In this document: piece after piece, positions 1 to 11,911 of the stretch
Position numbering within the stretch: position 1 is the first letter of the stretch
Layout: each line of letters opens with the position of its first letter
Assembly: GCA_027575765.1 (NCBI GenBank)
Contig: JANBPT010000180.1
Coordinates: 1 to 60,675, forward strand
From: Tieghemiomyces parasiticus
Taxonomy: Eukaryota; Kickxellomycota; Dimargaritomycetes; Dimargaritales; Dimargaritaceae
Direction: 5' to 3'
DNA length: 60,675 nt
Program-made: the position numbers and the translations under genes
The notes under the pieces: model-generated
Seen by the model: only the letters and a program-made list of their open reading frames with translations
Database searches by the model: none
Told to the model about the DNA's origin: nothing

Positions 1-3000
1 AGTCCAGAGGAGGAAGGGCGGAGACCGAAAATGTACTTGGATGGGCCCAACTATTGCCACGCTAGGAGGGCGGCAAACACAGCGTCTTATATGGCTAGGG
101 TGGACGAAGGATGAGCGGCCGGTGGGAGAGGATGTACAGCAACAAGGTGAATGGAATGTAAGGGGGACGGGGTCGGGGGGTGGACGAATGAACTTGCAGG
201 CGAAGGTGTGAGATATTTTTTCGGGTATTATAGGGATGCGTGGGTGCAAATGAGGGTGCGGGTGAAATGGAGGGCATAGAGCCCTTCGAGCCCGATGGGC
301 CACCGACCGAGCGGGCAGGCCAACTCTACTGCTGCCGCGGAAAGCACTGGAGAGCACAGCACGGGAGACTATAAGGGGCAGCTAAAGGGGGGAGGCGCTA
401 CAGTACCAACGAGAATGACGGAGGGGGCGGCAGGAAAAGCGGGGTTCGGGACAGATAAACAAGTAAGTGGGGTTGAATAGTGCAGAGTGGCCGGCGCGTA
501 ATAACAGGGGGGAGAGAGGAGAGGAAGTGAAGGGGGGGAAGTACGGGATGCGGAGTGTGTGGCGGTACTCAGAGAAATCGTTGAAAGAGAACTAGTAAGA
601 GAGTTCTAAAAAAGCTGCTGCTACAAGTAGAAGCTGACCCAGCAGTGAAGTGAGAGTGGGTTGTGCAAATTAGGTAAATAACTCGGGTGTATCCGACAGG
701 CCTCGGAGGGAGCGGCGACTGTGAGGTGTTTGGTCAAATGGCGGTGGGAGTTGAGGGGTGATCCGTCTGTGAAAAGAGAGATTGCAGTTTGGCAAGCAAT
801 GTAGGGCAAGGGGATGGGCCGTAAGTGAGGGTGTACAGGTTGTCCCGTCCGTAGAGCGTGCGTTGGTTGGCCCGGGCGATGGCGTGGGCCGGGCGGATCG
901 GGTCGGGCCGGTAGGCTGTTCACGGCAGGCGATGGAGTGAAGAGTTGAGCAGGCAGTCACACCCCTAACCAGGTACAATTGTATAGGCCAGCCAGATACG
1001 ATCTGTGCGGCGAGGAGGTACAGTCGGTGAAGAAGGGGTGAAGGCAACCGCCACGTCGCAAGATAGCGGGGAACAGCAAGGGGTCTGAATAAGCGCGTAT
1101 GGAGAGAATGCGTGGACTTAGTTCGAGACAGGAATTGATGGCTTCTAGATTGGGCCAATGTCGGCTTAACACGAAGCATACGTGCGCAAGCTGGCATCGA
1201 AACGGCGATTCGCAGACCAGCTAGTGAATGGCTTCTAAACAAAAATAATAATAGGTGCCACAGATCCATTATTACCCGGTTTGAGCTCAGCAGTGGAGAA
1301 GTAGTGAGTGGTTGATTACTCGCCCAAGGACAAGTGTGGAGAGGAATGGAGAATGTACCACTGTAGCAGGAGAAAAAAAAGGAAGCAGTTGCCGACATAG
1401 GCGGGTAAATCACCAACACCAAATGCCTGTAGCCAAAGCCGACCAACCCCCCACTTTACTTTGAGTTGAATCGCAAGTACTGAACGGCAGGTGCTATGCC
1501 ATCCGTTAGCCCTACACCTTGCTCCCGCCAAGCCTACGGTTTCGGCCGGGGGAAGAAGAAGGGCTGTAGATCTTCGGACCATCTCACTTGCAAGCCCCCC
1601 AGGTACAAGGAGACAGGGGGGAGAAGAGCAACGAAGAGGAGGGGGCAGGAATACCCAAAGATCCTTGGGTAGATACGTGTACACACGTCTGCAAGCCAAC
1701 CACTCTGCGTACCGCTCTCAGGAACTAGCCGGCCAATTATACTACACCCGTGGGACAGGGATTGACATAACTTACAGATAGCGAGGTTGCACCGGAAGGA
1801 AGATGAAGTGGTTTAGTGGGACACGGATAGACATGATAAGTGGTCGGACAGTTCGAGCGGGCTGACCAAATGACGGCCAACGGAGTGGCCAAATCCAAGC
1901 CAAACCCCTTCAGCCTTCAGAATTGCAATCCTAGTAGGATATGATGTCGGAGGTGAGAGTTGGTTAATTGGCGAAGTGGTATAAAGAACCCTAGGAATCA
2001 ATGGTCAGAAATGTGAAGCAGGTAGGGGCTCGGCCGGCTGAACCATGGTGTGAACCATGGCGATCACTAACCATACACACACATATATATCCGGCGAACT
2101 TAGCTGTCAGTACACACCCTTCCACTAAAAAGTGGCTCCGAATTGAGGTACGCCGTGCCTGAGTGTGCGTGTTTGCGATTGGAGGTTGTGAGGTATGCCA
2201 GATGGGCTGTCTTGTCGCCGGGACGAAGTAGGTCATTGAGTGATGATAGTCGGGGTGCAGTTACTTATTAGTCGTCGCGGAAATGCTCCTGCAGAGATAG
2301 TCCGCCTTGGTTAGTCTCTTAGAGCCCAGTGGGGAGCGGATGTATAATTGGGAACTAAAATAAGAAAGTTGATTGTAAGTACGGTGTACTGTGGTCGGGA
2401 TAGCTATTGGCACCACTAGTTATCCTCGACTGGCTGTGGGTCACGACAGTCCGACTGGTTGCCCGAGCGGCAGGGGTTAGTATGGGAGTCAACTCGAGGA
2501 CTGTGGGGACAAGGCGATTCGGTTGCGCGGATACAAAGCCACCGAAATAGCGGGCCCGCTAAAAACAATACACCTGCTAGTTAATGTCATTTAACTGGGA
2601 CACTGATAATTATTTCCCCTGACTTCCTCCTTGCTCGGTCTCACGCAGCTTTCTTACGCCGCCCTTGAGGCCCACACCGCCCTGCAGGTGGTGGCAACGC
2701 TCGACCCCCGACGCTGCCCATGCGAACCATCAAGCCGCCAGAAGAAGCTACTGGACTATGTCCGCCAATCGTTTACCTCCAGTAGAGCTCAGGGTGAGGC
2801 TATTTGAATGACCACGTCCAACGTGTCAACATGGCCATCTAGTAGCTATGAAGTTGATCTTGATAGGTCTAATGAGCCTGGGTTGTGAAAGAAGTAAGGT
2901 GGGGATAAGGGAAGCCACGCGCCCCACAGCGCTTCAAAAGGGAGGAATTTTTAGGGGGAATAAGAGGGAGGGGCGTGTGGCCGAGTGGAGCAGTGTGTAC

Positions 3001-4109
3001 CAGATGTTGCAAATCACCACTCCGTCGAACATTCACAAGTAGGTGGAGTGGAAGAGTCGCCTACCCCTATTCCCGTCATGTCGCATTTAAACTTTTCTCT
3101 ACCGCCATTCGGGAGTATTGGTTTCAAGGGACCGACGGGGGGGGGTGTACTCGACTAATCATATCCTTCCTCTCTCCTCCCTGGCAAACCCATCTTCCAA
3201 TTGTGGGCCCTACAACCCTCACATTCGGGACGGCCAATCCTCTCAGAAAAAAGATATTGAGCAGTGGGGGGTGAAAGCTAAGCATTGCGTGAACGCACAG
3301 CGACCTACCAGAGAACACCAGTGAGCTACAATCGCTCTCACTTGTCAATCATACCTCCTAACAAGCACATCTTACCATTTACATTTATCGACCAGGCCTC
3401 CTGACCTATTTAGTCCGTCGGTCTGCCAGGTATCAGCAGGGTTTAAGGAAGAGTAACTGGTCCAACGATGGCTTGACCTTCACAAGCCTCCATAGTGGTA
3501 CTTGAGTTAAGCCTGATATGGGCAGGAAAAGCAACTTTGGTAGAGGCACGCGATTTTAGCATAATCCATCATCACTTTCGATCCGAGTCTAGGTTGCCAT
3601 GCTGTGTAAATGTTACATACAAAAAAAAGAAAAATAGCTACTTATTAGGCAAGTGGGAAAATCAAGTGACAAGTGACCTTTACAGGGAGGAGATGATGTA
3701 AGGGGGGAGCACCTGAATGGCAACAGGACCCCGGCTGACCACCAGCTGCCATGACGGCTTCGTCGAATTTGCCTTCCACCAGCCATGTGGGCCAACAAAT
3801 AGAAGCCAAGCAATTCCTCGATTGACGCACTTGAGGAGAAGCCCCTCATGTCTGCCAACGAGCCAGAACCGGCCATACCATAATCGTCCGGCAGGAAGGG
3901 TGTTCCAGGCTCTCCTCTTTATTCAAATATGTACGGGTACAATCTTAACTTAATACAACTGTCTATACCATCTACTATATTCTCCCACCGATACTCCTTG
4001 TAACAGTGGCCCGCTAAAGGCCAAGGGTAGAAGACCTCGGTGGTTGGCATTGGATAGATATTATGGCCAAGGACAGGAGGTCAGGGTAAAAGTTGTAATA
4101 CAGGTACTG
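1..4109. other. Gene-poor region, no supported gene
   Basis: No open frame here shows a recognisable domain, convincing splice sites or the codon bias of the confident genes. The first 1.3 kb is strongly purine-rich on the + strand. That matches the upstream flanks of other minus-strand genes in this window, so it may be the 5' flank of a minus-strand gene lying left of the window. A tRNA-like start near 2,977 (GTGGCCGAGTGG) has no matching acceptor or T arm. Confidence 0.5.
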
Positions 4110-5170
4110 CATTAAGATTTGGTTTCCTCTAATCTAAATCGCGTTTGTTCAATATCATTACCACCACTCTGTACTACTTGGCGAATTCTTTCTATTCAGC
4201 TATCAAAGAAGGCTCTATATTCATTTGGCTGGTGTTTAACTAGCTCCAATTGTCAGGCGTCCACAGCCGTCTCTACTGTGCTGAACTTCCTACCCCTTAA
4301 CTGCTGTTGGATATTCCTGAACAGCCAGAAGTCTCAGAGGGCCAGGTCAGTACAGTAGGGAGGGGCTGACTAAAGTTTGAGTTTGGAGGCGGAAATGTAG
4401 GCGTGGGTAGCTGCAGCGCAATATGGTAGTGGATTATCACAGTGAAGCCGCAGGGGGCGACGGTCCAGACTTCCACGTGCCTCCTCCCAAGTCTGAACCA
4501 TGAACTTCAGCCCATACTCTACATTGAGTTTGGTGGTGACCTTGACAATCAGGTGAAATAGGTCACACCTGGCGAAAAAACAATGGTCAGCGTCACCTTA
4601 GGTGTGGTACGGACTTGGTGAGTCTCAGTTGGGACAGGGTCTCCTTTAGAATACCACCTCCAGCGGCTAGAGCCAGCAGGGGGGTCATAGAGGTATACCT
4701 ATGTCTCATTGCCTGTGACAATGGAGTCCAGCAGGTAGTCACTGACCCCAACAAACATCTTCAGGAACTCAGTGGCAAAATATACCCACTGGTGGTACTG
4801 GTTATTAGTCAGGTTGTGGAGGATCCAGCAATTGAAATAGCTGTGCAACCCCAGGTCTCTGTGCAGCACATTGTGCATGGTACTAAGGGAAGTGTGGCAG
4901 GCATGGGCTAGTTGGTCAGCAGTGAGTGGAAGGTCGCCCTCTAACAGTTCCAGAAGTATGGCCTCATAAAGTTTGCCAATACCGTCTGATGGGTGGCCAG
5001 ACTGGGGCTCATATTCAAAGGGGCAGTGGCCTGTGCAAAAGTGAGCTAGCCACCTGTTAACGGTGGTGCAGGAAGGGACAGCTAAGCTCAGTGCGGTGGT
5101 CAGTAGGGCTAGAATATAGCCTGCTTTGTGTCCCTCGCCATAATATTGATAAATGAGCACCCGTACACTG
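4110..5170 (-). mobile_element. Degenerate mariner (DD34D) transposase copy A
   Basis: The minus strand reads as a broken mariner-family transposase. An N-terminal helix-turn-helix part (open 5160 to 4699) is followed by VTGNET at the first catalytic block, where the family normally has TGDETW: the first catalytic Asp is Asn and the Trp codon is TAG (4699-4701). Beyond it lie the second catalytic Asp (CDN), then PPYCTDLAL, a TGA (4334-4336) and DFWLF. The spacing of 34 residues between the second and third Asp identifies mariner. More stops follow, including one inside the KLKL segment, and the R..V.Q.GG C-terminus comes last. The copy is clearly dead. It closely resembles the copy at 30.5-31.7 kb in the same orientation. 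I could not define terminal inverted repeats, so the ends are approximate. Confidence 0.85.
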
Positions 5171-7115
5171 CACCTGGTAAACTTGGGTGGGATGGAACTC
5201 TAGAAGTCAACATGATGCAGAGGTAAAAATGCAATTTGTGGTGTGAGGAATAGTTCAGTCCTGTAGTGACTTATACCATTTGATTCCTTGCCTAAGACAC
5301 TACTTGATTTTGTCTGCAAAACAAATGTCCAAGCCCTCAAGTTTTGTAAAACCAAAACTTTTGGCAGTATCTGTAAAAGTAATTTACCAGGAATGGCTAG
5401 TTCCCAAATTAGTAGGAGTGTCCAGAACCTTGGCCGTACTTCCATTAGTCAGCAGTGGTTGAGTATGATAACCACAATAAGACCATCACAAGGTTCACTT
5501 CAAGTTCTCAACCATGCATTTACAGTCATATTCTCCCAAATTTGTTTTCTATCTGCCTTCCTATGGCTCTGGGCTTGGTTCATATTATAGCCACTTAGTT
5601 TGCACCACTTTTTGGACAATGATCAACCCTAAATCATGGCAGCATCTACCAGTGTACTTAATGCCGGCAATGGCATGCCTTGGGTTAATGTGAGCTTTAT
5701 TTACAGTTTATTTGGCTACCCATTTAACTCAAGTCCACCTATCCCTGATACCTTCTATACTGATGATATTTATGAAGTATCCAAAACCCATCTTATACTT
5801 GGATGACTAGTCACTAACCACTAGATTGTCACAATAGTTACATCAACTCACCTAGTCACCCTTTTCTAGAACCACCTACTATATTTACCAGTATCTTCCT
5901 TAAATTGACCTATTTGGCAATTTTTTTCTTTGGTGAATTTAGCATAGGTGTAGAGTCCCTAAGGCCTTGATAATAACAAGGTATGTCCACCTTACCATCT
6001 GCTAAACACAGAACCAGCACACCCAACTGCCTGTCATTCATTTATCAAAGGGCTACTTATCAGAAGTAACTTGAGTAAATCATAGTTAATACAAGTTCCA
6101 CTGCTCTACCACTGAATGTCACTAATTTGATGTGCTTTTCTTCTTTGCCATATGGTATCCTATTTACAATTGTGAGCTGTATGCTAGGACTATTGGCCAT
6201 TGGGAGGGGCTAAGCCACCAGTTGGAAAGGATCCACCTTGCCAGACAACAGTTACCCTGTTCTGTGACTCAATGAACAACAATTATCCATCTGTGGTGAT
6301 TGGGAACCACCTCATTAGATTATCCCAGGGTAAAGTCCAAGTCTACTATTTCAAAACCATAAATTCTGTGATAGTAGAATGGCCTTTTGGTTATGGTATT
6401 AGACTTGGGCCTAATATCAGCACACCATTCTTAGCTGCAAAGCAACTGCACCATAGTGCATGCAATGAATTTACCCTCTTTGTAGTCATTGTCCAACCAT
6501 GTATACCTTAGGGTAACTCATTCACTAGGCCACCATCCTATTTGTCAAGCAGGTAATCTTTCTTACAGCATTCCAAGGAGCTCTACATACAACTTGGCTA
6601 TATAAATCATCAACTTTTACTCTTCAATAGCTCCAGTATCTACTACTTATTTATTGCAATTCCCCAATATCTCCAGATCCCATGTGCTGGCCTATCACAG
6701 CCCACCTCATTTCTCCATTGTTCTATATCAGTTAAAGCACTGTTTTCACTTTGAATAAAGCAAAGTCCTGTCTCCCGCATGATAAGCAAAGTTCATCACC
6801 ATACAGGGTGGTCCAAGAGGTTGCCCAGCCCAATTTTATTATGATTGTTTGATCTCATAAAATAATCCTTTGTTGGTAATGCCAAACCAGACTTTCTAAT
6901 TCTCTAACTATGGTTTCATACATATACTCATTCTAGCCTAGAAGAGGGCCATTGATCTAAAATAACCAAAACTATTCAACTTTTCTTCTAAAATCCAATC
7001 GAGCCATTTGAGCTGTCATAAAGAAGAAAAATAGTCACCCCATCAATGGTATCTAGTGGGAATATTTAAATAGTTAAGTAAGTGTAATTATTAGAGAACA
7101 AAAATTTTCATGGAG
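5171..7115. other. AT-rich, CpG-free block, probably a decayed mobile element
   Basis: This block is markedly AT-richer than its surroundings, and I count only four CpG dinucleotides between 5,221 and 7,115 (none from about 5,667 to 6,774), while flanking DNA has several per 100 bp. It abuts mariner copy A on the left and ends at the first base of the tRNA-Glu gene. A short open frame (6,200-6,511) contains LFCDS and HLIRLSQG, which faintly resemble a copia-type RNase H (FCDN...HFIRE), and ILYLDD near 5,790 resembles a reverse transcriptase YVDD box. Both matches are weak. The block is best read as old, heavily mutated repeat DNA. Confidence 0.55.
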
Positions 7116-7187
7116 TCCGATATGGTCCAACGGTTAGGATCCCACGCTTTCACCGTGGTGGTCGGGGTTCGATTCCCCGTATCGGAG
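7116..7187 (+). tRNA. tRNA-Glu (anticodon TTC)
   Basis: A complete 72-nt cloverleaf without intron. The acceptor arm TCCGATA pairs with TATCGGA (7180-7186), followed by discriminator G. The A box is TGGTCCAACGG. The anticodon stem CCACG/CGTGG encloses the loop CTTTCAC, giving anticodon TTC. The T arm with B box GGTTCGATTCC is intact. It decodes GAA. The gene marks the right edge of the CpG-free block. Confidence 0.97.
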
Positions 7188-7195
7188 TGAATTTA

Positions 7196-7201
7196 TTTTT
7201 T
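7196..7201 (+). terminator. Pol III terminator (T6)
   Basis: A run of six T residues nine bases downstream of the tRNA-Glu gene, the standard RNA polymerase III stop signal. Confidence 0.8.
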
Positions 7202-8091
7202 GCTTTTCCCTGTTTCTGAACTTGTTCGTCCGGGATAACGAAAGATAAGCCTGTGAAGATGAGTGCTATATAATCATCTTGTGGAACGTCCCCTCAGCTC
7301 TATGGCAGCGGGCTAATCTGGAGACCTGTTAGTCTAAAGCGGAATTTCGTTAGTAGAAAGGGAGGTAGGTTTGTACGTGTCGTAAGGTGCCATGACATTG
7401 AGGCAATGAGGGGGGTGGAATGAAGTGGTTGAGGCATAGCCAGGACTAGCTGCCTCGCCTGGAAATTCGTGTAGTCTGACGTAGGTCATTTCCAATAACT
7501 GCGCTTAGTAGGCCTAGTAGTATCGTCATTACTGCGGCGTAGCTGAATCCCACCAATCGGAGCAGTCACAGGTGGCATTACGCTGGTCCGCCTGTCTCCT
7601 ATATTTATCCCCCCACGCGCCGTCCTTCCTCTATGCTATGGCCTTAAGGCGTGCAAGGTAGGAGGAGGGGTGATACCATCCCGTTGCAATGCAGGTTCCA
7701 CTACGTACCCCATGTTCACCAGCCTTTAGGCTCATAGGCTTATGGTCTGAGACATCCACCGCCCCCTTACTACCGTGGATGCACAGTGACAAAGGCTTGG
7801 CGTTCTCTGCACATCGTCGTCTCCCTCTCTCCTCCCCATTGGCCCGAGCCTCCCCTCCCCCCGCCACCTTACCTTTTCCCCGCGCCTCGAGTCATATGCC
7901 TGCTGGACGGGGACTACCCTTTATTAGCCCTCAGTTCCCCTCTTGGCCTTACACTGTTCCATAACGCCTTCCTTCCTTCTCGTTCATTTCGCCTCTTCGC
8001 TTCAGACCTGCTTGCCTCATTTCTTACCTGCCTATCAGCCAGCCTCACACTCCCCATACCTGCTGCTCGCCCTCTGCCGTCAGCCGTCATT
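7202..8091. other. Intergenic region upstream of the DUF4097-like gene
   Basis: No gene is supported. CpG density returns to the level of the rest of the window directly after the tRNA. From about 7,800 the + strand becomes pyrimidine-rich up to the ATG at 8,092, the usual leader composition here. Confidence 0.5.
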
Positions 8092-10011
8092 ATGACCAGC
8101 GCCGAGCCTTCCGCCGACTATAGTAAGTCTCTCTAGCCCCCTCCCAGCTTTCTAGTCACCATTGTGTGACGGCTGGATGGTTCCCTGGTGCTTTTCGACA
8201 CGGCCTCTGAGCAGGGTGAGCCAAGGTGCCCGCCTCCTCAAGCCTCGGTCAGCACGTTCTCCTCTGCCGTTTGTATGCTCGGTCCCCGGGCCCTAGAGCC
8301 CTTTCGGCCCAGACCCATTCTACCCACTCTACTCTAATGGCTTCATTCTTAACTCGCTCTGGCTCCCATCTTGCCACCCCTACGACCCCACTTTCCACCT
8401 TGACCCAGAGTATGTCGCGATTAACACCGGGGACGAGAAGGTGCCCCTGAGCGACTCGCCACCGGCCTACCACCCGGATGCCGCTGCGCCCGCCCCCCAG
8501 TGCCGTCGCAAAGGTAAGCAGACGAGCTGTCCGTTTGTTTGTATTGACCTACATCGACCAGCCGACCCCCCTCCCCTCCCCTACGGTTGTCCTAACTGTC
8601 CCCCCGTCTTTTCTGCCATAACCACTTACTCACTTTACCAGTCCGTGCCAAGAAATTCTTGGCCGCTAGCCTCATCACCCTCCTGCTAGTGGGAACCACG
8701 GTATACTATGGTCGCCGTAGTGGCCACTGCGGCGGCCTGAACCCGTTCAAGGGCCACCCGCACCACGGCAACCACTACCCGGTGGACCACTTTTTGGATG
8801 AGGGAGAAGAGCATAACGGCGTTCAGGCCAGCTGGCTGGAGACCCACCGTGCCATCCAGATGGAGCACTGCGAGGCCAACGTGCCGTACGAGGGCCAGAC
8901 CGAGTTTGAGTTTGACCCAGCCGAGTACGAGCATTTTGCCGGACTCGTCCATGGCGCCGCCTTCTCCCACGTGAAGATTCAGGTGGACGAGAACGACGCG
9001 ACCCCGGCCGCCGACGCCCGCATCAAGGTTAAGGCCAACGTGAACGTCAGCGACGAGAAGCTGCTGCGCGGCGTCAAGGTGGTGGCTGATAAGCGCGAGG
9101 GAGGTCACCACAAGCACCCGGGCCACCAGTTTGCCTTGAACGTACACAGCCCGCTGTTTCTGCGCCGCGGGGACTGTGTGCGCGCCGATATTGTACTCAC
9201 CCTGCCCAAGTCCCTCAAGCAGTACCAGAGCATTATTGTCAAGTACCTGGCTGGCCACATCGCGGCCGACGAGGCCTTTGGTGAGCTGCCCTTGCATTTC
9301 TTCCGCGTGGGCAACGTTGCCGGTGACCTGGCCTTCGACAAGCTCAAGGCCGGCGTGGTGGTCCTGACCTCGGCCAAGGGTAGCATTGGCGGCCACTTTG
9401 ACGTGGCGCGCGCCGCCGTATTCCGCACCGTCAGTGGTAACGTCGCTGCCAAGATCAACGCGGCACACCCGGACAGCACCGTGGTGCGCGCCAAAACGGT
9501 ATCGGGTAACGTGAAGGTGGTCATCAACGAGGACTACGAGGGGCCTTTCGAACTGGCCACTATCTCGGGTAAGACCGGTGTGGCTGGCCAGGACCTTAAG
9601 TTTGACCACGACCGCCCGGGCCTCAAGACGGGCTACCATGGGGAGCACCCGCCTAAGGATGACGACGATGACCATCACCACCACGACCATCCCAAGTACG
9701 AGCTGCCCAAGCCCGGTAACAGCGACATCGTCAAGGCCCTGCCCGTGAGTATGGACGGGTTCCTGCACCAGCTCCAGGAGGCCATGCTGCACATGAAGAC
9801 CCACCTCAAGATGCTAACCGACTCCCAGAAGCCTGCCAAGGGTAACCACTTCCCCGGCGGTGATGCGCGTCCGTTCCTGCGCCCCTACGTGCACAGCAAG
9901 CGCTCTCACGCCAAGGAGGGTAATGATGACGGTGACCACAAGCCTCACCACTCCCACTCTAAGATTGAGCTGAAATCCATCAGCGGCAACTTGGCACTCA
10001 ACTTTGTGTAA
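8092..10011 (+). CDS. Type II membrane protein with DUF4097-like adhesin repeats
   Basis: A three-exon model gives 533 aa: 8092-8122, 8313-8513 and 8642-10011, with introns of 190 nt (GTAAGT...CAG) and 128 nt (GTAAGC...CAG). The internal frame is open throughout and the phases fit. A 77-residue cytoplasmic tail and a basic VRAKK stretch precede one transmembrane segment (about residues 83-100, LAASLITLLLVGTTVYYG). The remaining 430 residues would be lumenal or extracellular. They contain recurring strands of the type TVSGNVAAKI, TVSGNVKVVI, TISGKTGVAG and SISGNLALNF, typical of the DUF4097/putative-adhesin beta-solenoid family. His/Asp clusters (DDDDDHHHHDH, HKPHHSHS) suggest metal binding. 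The function is unknown; cell-surface adhesion is a guess from the fold. The first exon (10 codons) is the least certain part. Confidence 0.85.
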
Positions 10012-11911
10012 ATCAGTGTGGAGAAAGGGATATCCCCCTCCCTGGGAGCTACTATCTTGTAGTAGTGGCGGTGGACATAGGTCCGCTTTCTTTCTTATTA
10101 TCATTTTGTACGTCCCCATTTCTTTACAGCCTAGCCCACCAATATTCATCCTCAACCTGTGCGTCTCCCCCGTTGCTCTATCAAACCCGGGATTTTTCAG
10201 CACGAATTTCCTGTACTTTCCAAATTATCCATTTTACAATTATGTAGCCGGCTATCGTCTCACTAAACGGTTATCCAATGTCCAGGTGGGTGGAGTGGGG
10301 TGGCCTTTGCAACACGAAAGACATTGAGAGATTCAAAAATTCCGTGTTCTCTAGTGACCCCCGCCGGATCAGCGGTCCGTTGCAATGTGGATAGCGAGGA
10401 CCACCTGGTCTACTAATTAAGAATAAATTAAGCCAAACGCGTTGTCAACAATCCTGAAGCCCATTAAATCACGCCACTCGTACAAGCTGACACCGAAAGC
10501 CTGCATAGGGACGACTAGACTAGTAATTGGTCACACCGGCCAACCCGAGCAACCGCCGAGAACCAGTAACCGGGGAGGTTTATCTCCAAGTTGTAGTTGG
10601 TTTAGGAGAGGATTGTGAGGCTGGCTGGCCTTGGGACTGTAAACTATGTGGCAGGTTGGCGAAAACCTACACCCCCCCCCCGCGCGCCGGCGTTTAGGCC
10701 AGAAAGGGGGGGGGGCAGCCGGGACCTGCGGGTAGAGCCAGTCATCATCGCTGACGTCGGACGGCGGCGGTGGATGGCGCCACCACTACGAACCACCAAC
10801 TTTTCCTCCTGATCGTCTTTTTTTTGGAGGGGGAGGTTGACCTTTTGGGGCTAACGGAGAGATGGTACCAATACCTTGCCAGTATGATGCTCGATTCTGG
10901 ACATGTTCTTATCCTAACCCTCGGAGCACCCCCCTTTCCCCGGCTCTATGCCGCAGTTTCCCAGTGTGTATCGGAGGGTTGGAACGGTGAGAGAGGGGGG
11001 GCTGATCCCGCCGGTTCTTTTCCTCCGTCTTACTAATGCGTGGGGTATCTATATCATCTTTCCAAGTCCCGGCCCCACCGGCACTTTTCTATGGGGGGAG
11101 TGGTGCCTATGGAGGTCCTGGTACTATCGGATGTGGGTGGCATCTCGGACAACAGAACCCCCCGAAGCTGTGGGCCTCGAAGCCCACCCGTTCCTTGTGC
11201 AGCGTGGTACTGGATCACCTAGCCCCCCTCCCTTTCTTCCCTCTGGCGTAATAGAGGCCGAAACACCTCTCTGCAGCTTTTCATTAGCCCGTCTAATTAG
11301 TCCTCCTGGACACCCGGCGCCCTCATCCTCTGATCGTTACCAACCTGTACAGCCCATTCTCTGCCTCTGGGGCCCTTGGTTCCCAGTCCCTTTCACCTTC
11401 GTACTATATAACCCGGAGGTATCCGCTACCTGCCTGAGCGACACTTACCTGAGCCCTTCCTTACTACGCAAGTCATCTTCCATTCTCTACTCCTTTCAAG
11501 GCTTGCTTACTGCGCCAACTTATTCCCCAGTCACATTGGCTCCCCACTGAGAGTGACCGCTATTACCCTTCCTATTTCTGGCCCTGGCACTCTTCGGGCT
11601 TCTAAGGCTGCTAATAGCGAAGGTCATTTGGTTTACATTGAAGACTTTTTCAGGGTGTTTATTGCCTTCAGCGCCGTAGCCGTACGCCTCTCGGTCTATT
11701 ATCTACTTCCAGTTCCACTGTCGTTGCTCCCGCGTCTCGACATTACTACCATTGCTTCCTCTGCCCCACATTTTGGCCACGTTCCCCCAATTCAGTCTCG
11801 GTAGTGTGATCTCGACTTTGCCTGTCTACCCGACCGCCCCGAGACGCTCGCAACCACTTTAATTACTGTTTGATAGCCCCGAGAAAGCGACGTCCAAGTC
11901 GACGCCTCAAC
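10012..11911. other. Intergenic, no clear gene
   Basis: An ATG-initiated 200-codon frame at 10948-11550 lacks any domain and is rich in Pro, Ser, Leu and Trp, as expected from translating pyrimidine-rich DNA, so I do not call it a gene. A run of ten C (10672-10681) is followed 24 nt later by ten G (10706-10715). From about 11,200 the + strand is strongly pyrimidine-rich. Confidence 0.45.

Noticed and set aside
670..1446. 258-codon open frame on the minus strand
   Set aside because: No domain, low-complexity composition typical of pyrimidine-rich DNA, overlaps other equally open frames.
2960..3050. tRNA-Leu/Ser-like start GTGGCCGAGTGG
   Set aside because: No anticodon stem, T arm or matching acceptor follows at the right distance.
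8686..9804. 372-codon frame on the minus strand
   Set aside because: Shadow of the DUF4097-like gene; its length is due to GC-rich codon bias on the other strand.
10948..11550. 200-aa ATG frame on the plus strand
   Set aside because: Pro/Ser/Leu/Trp-rich with no domain; composition matches translated CT-rich non-coding DNA.
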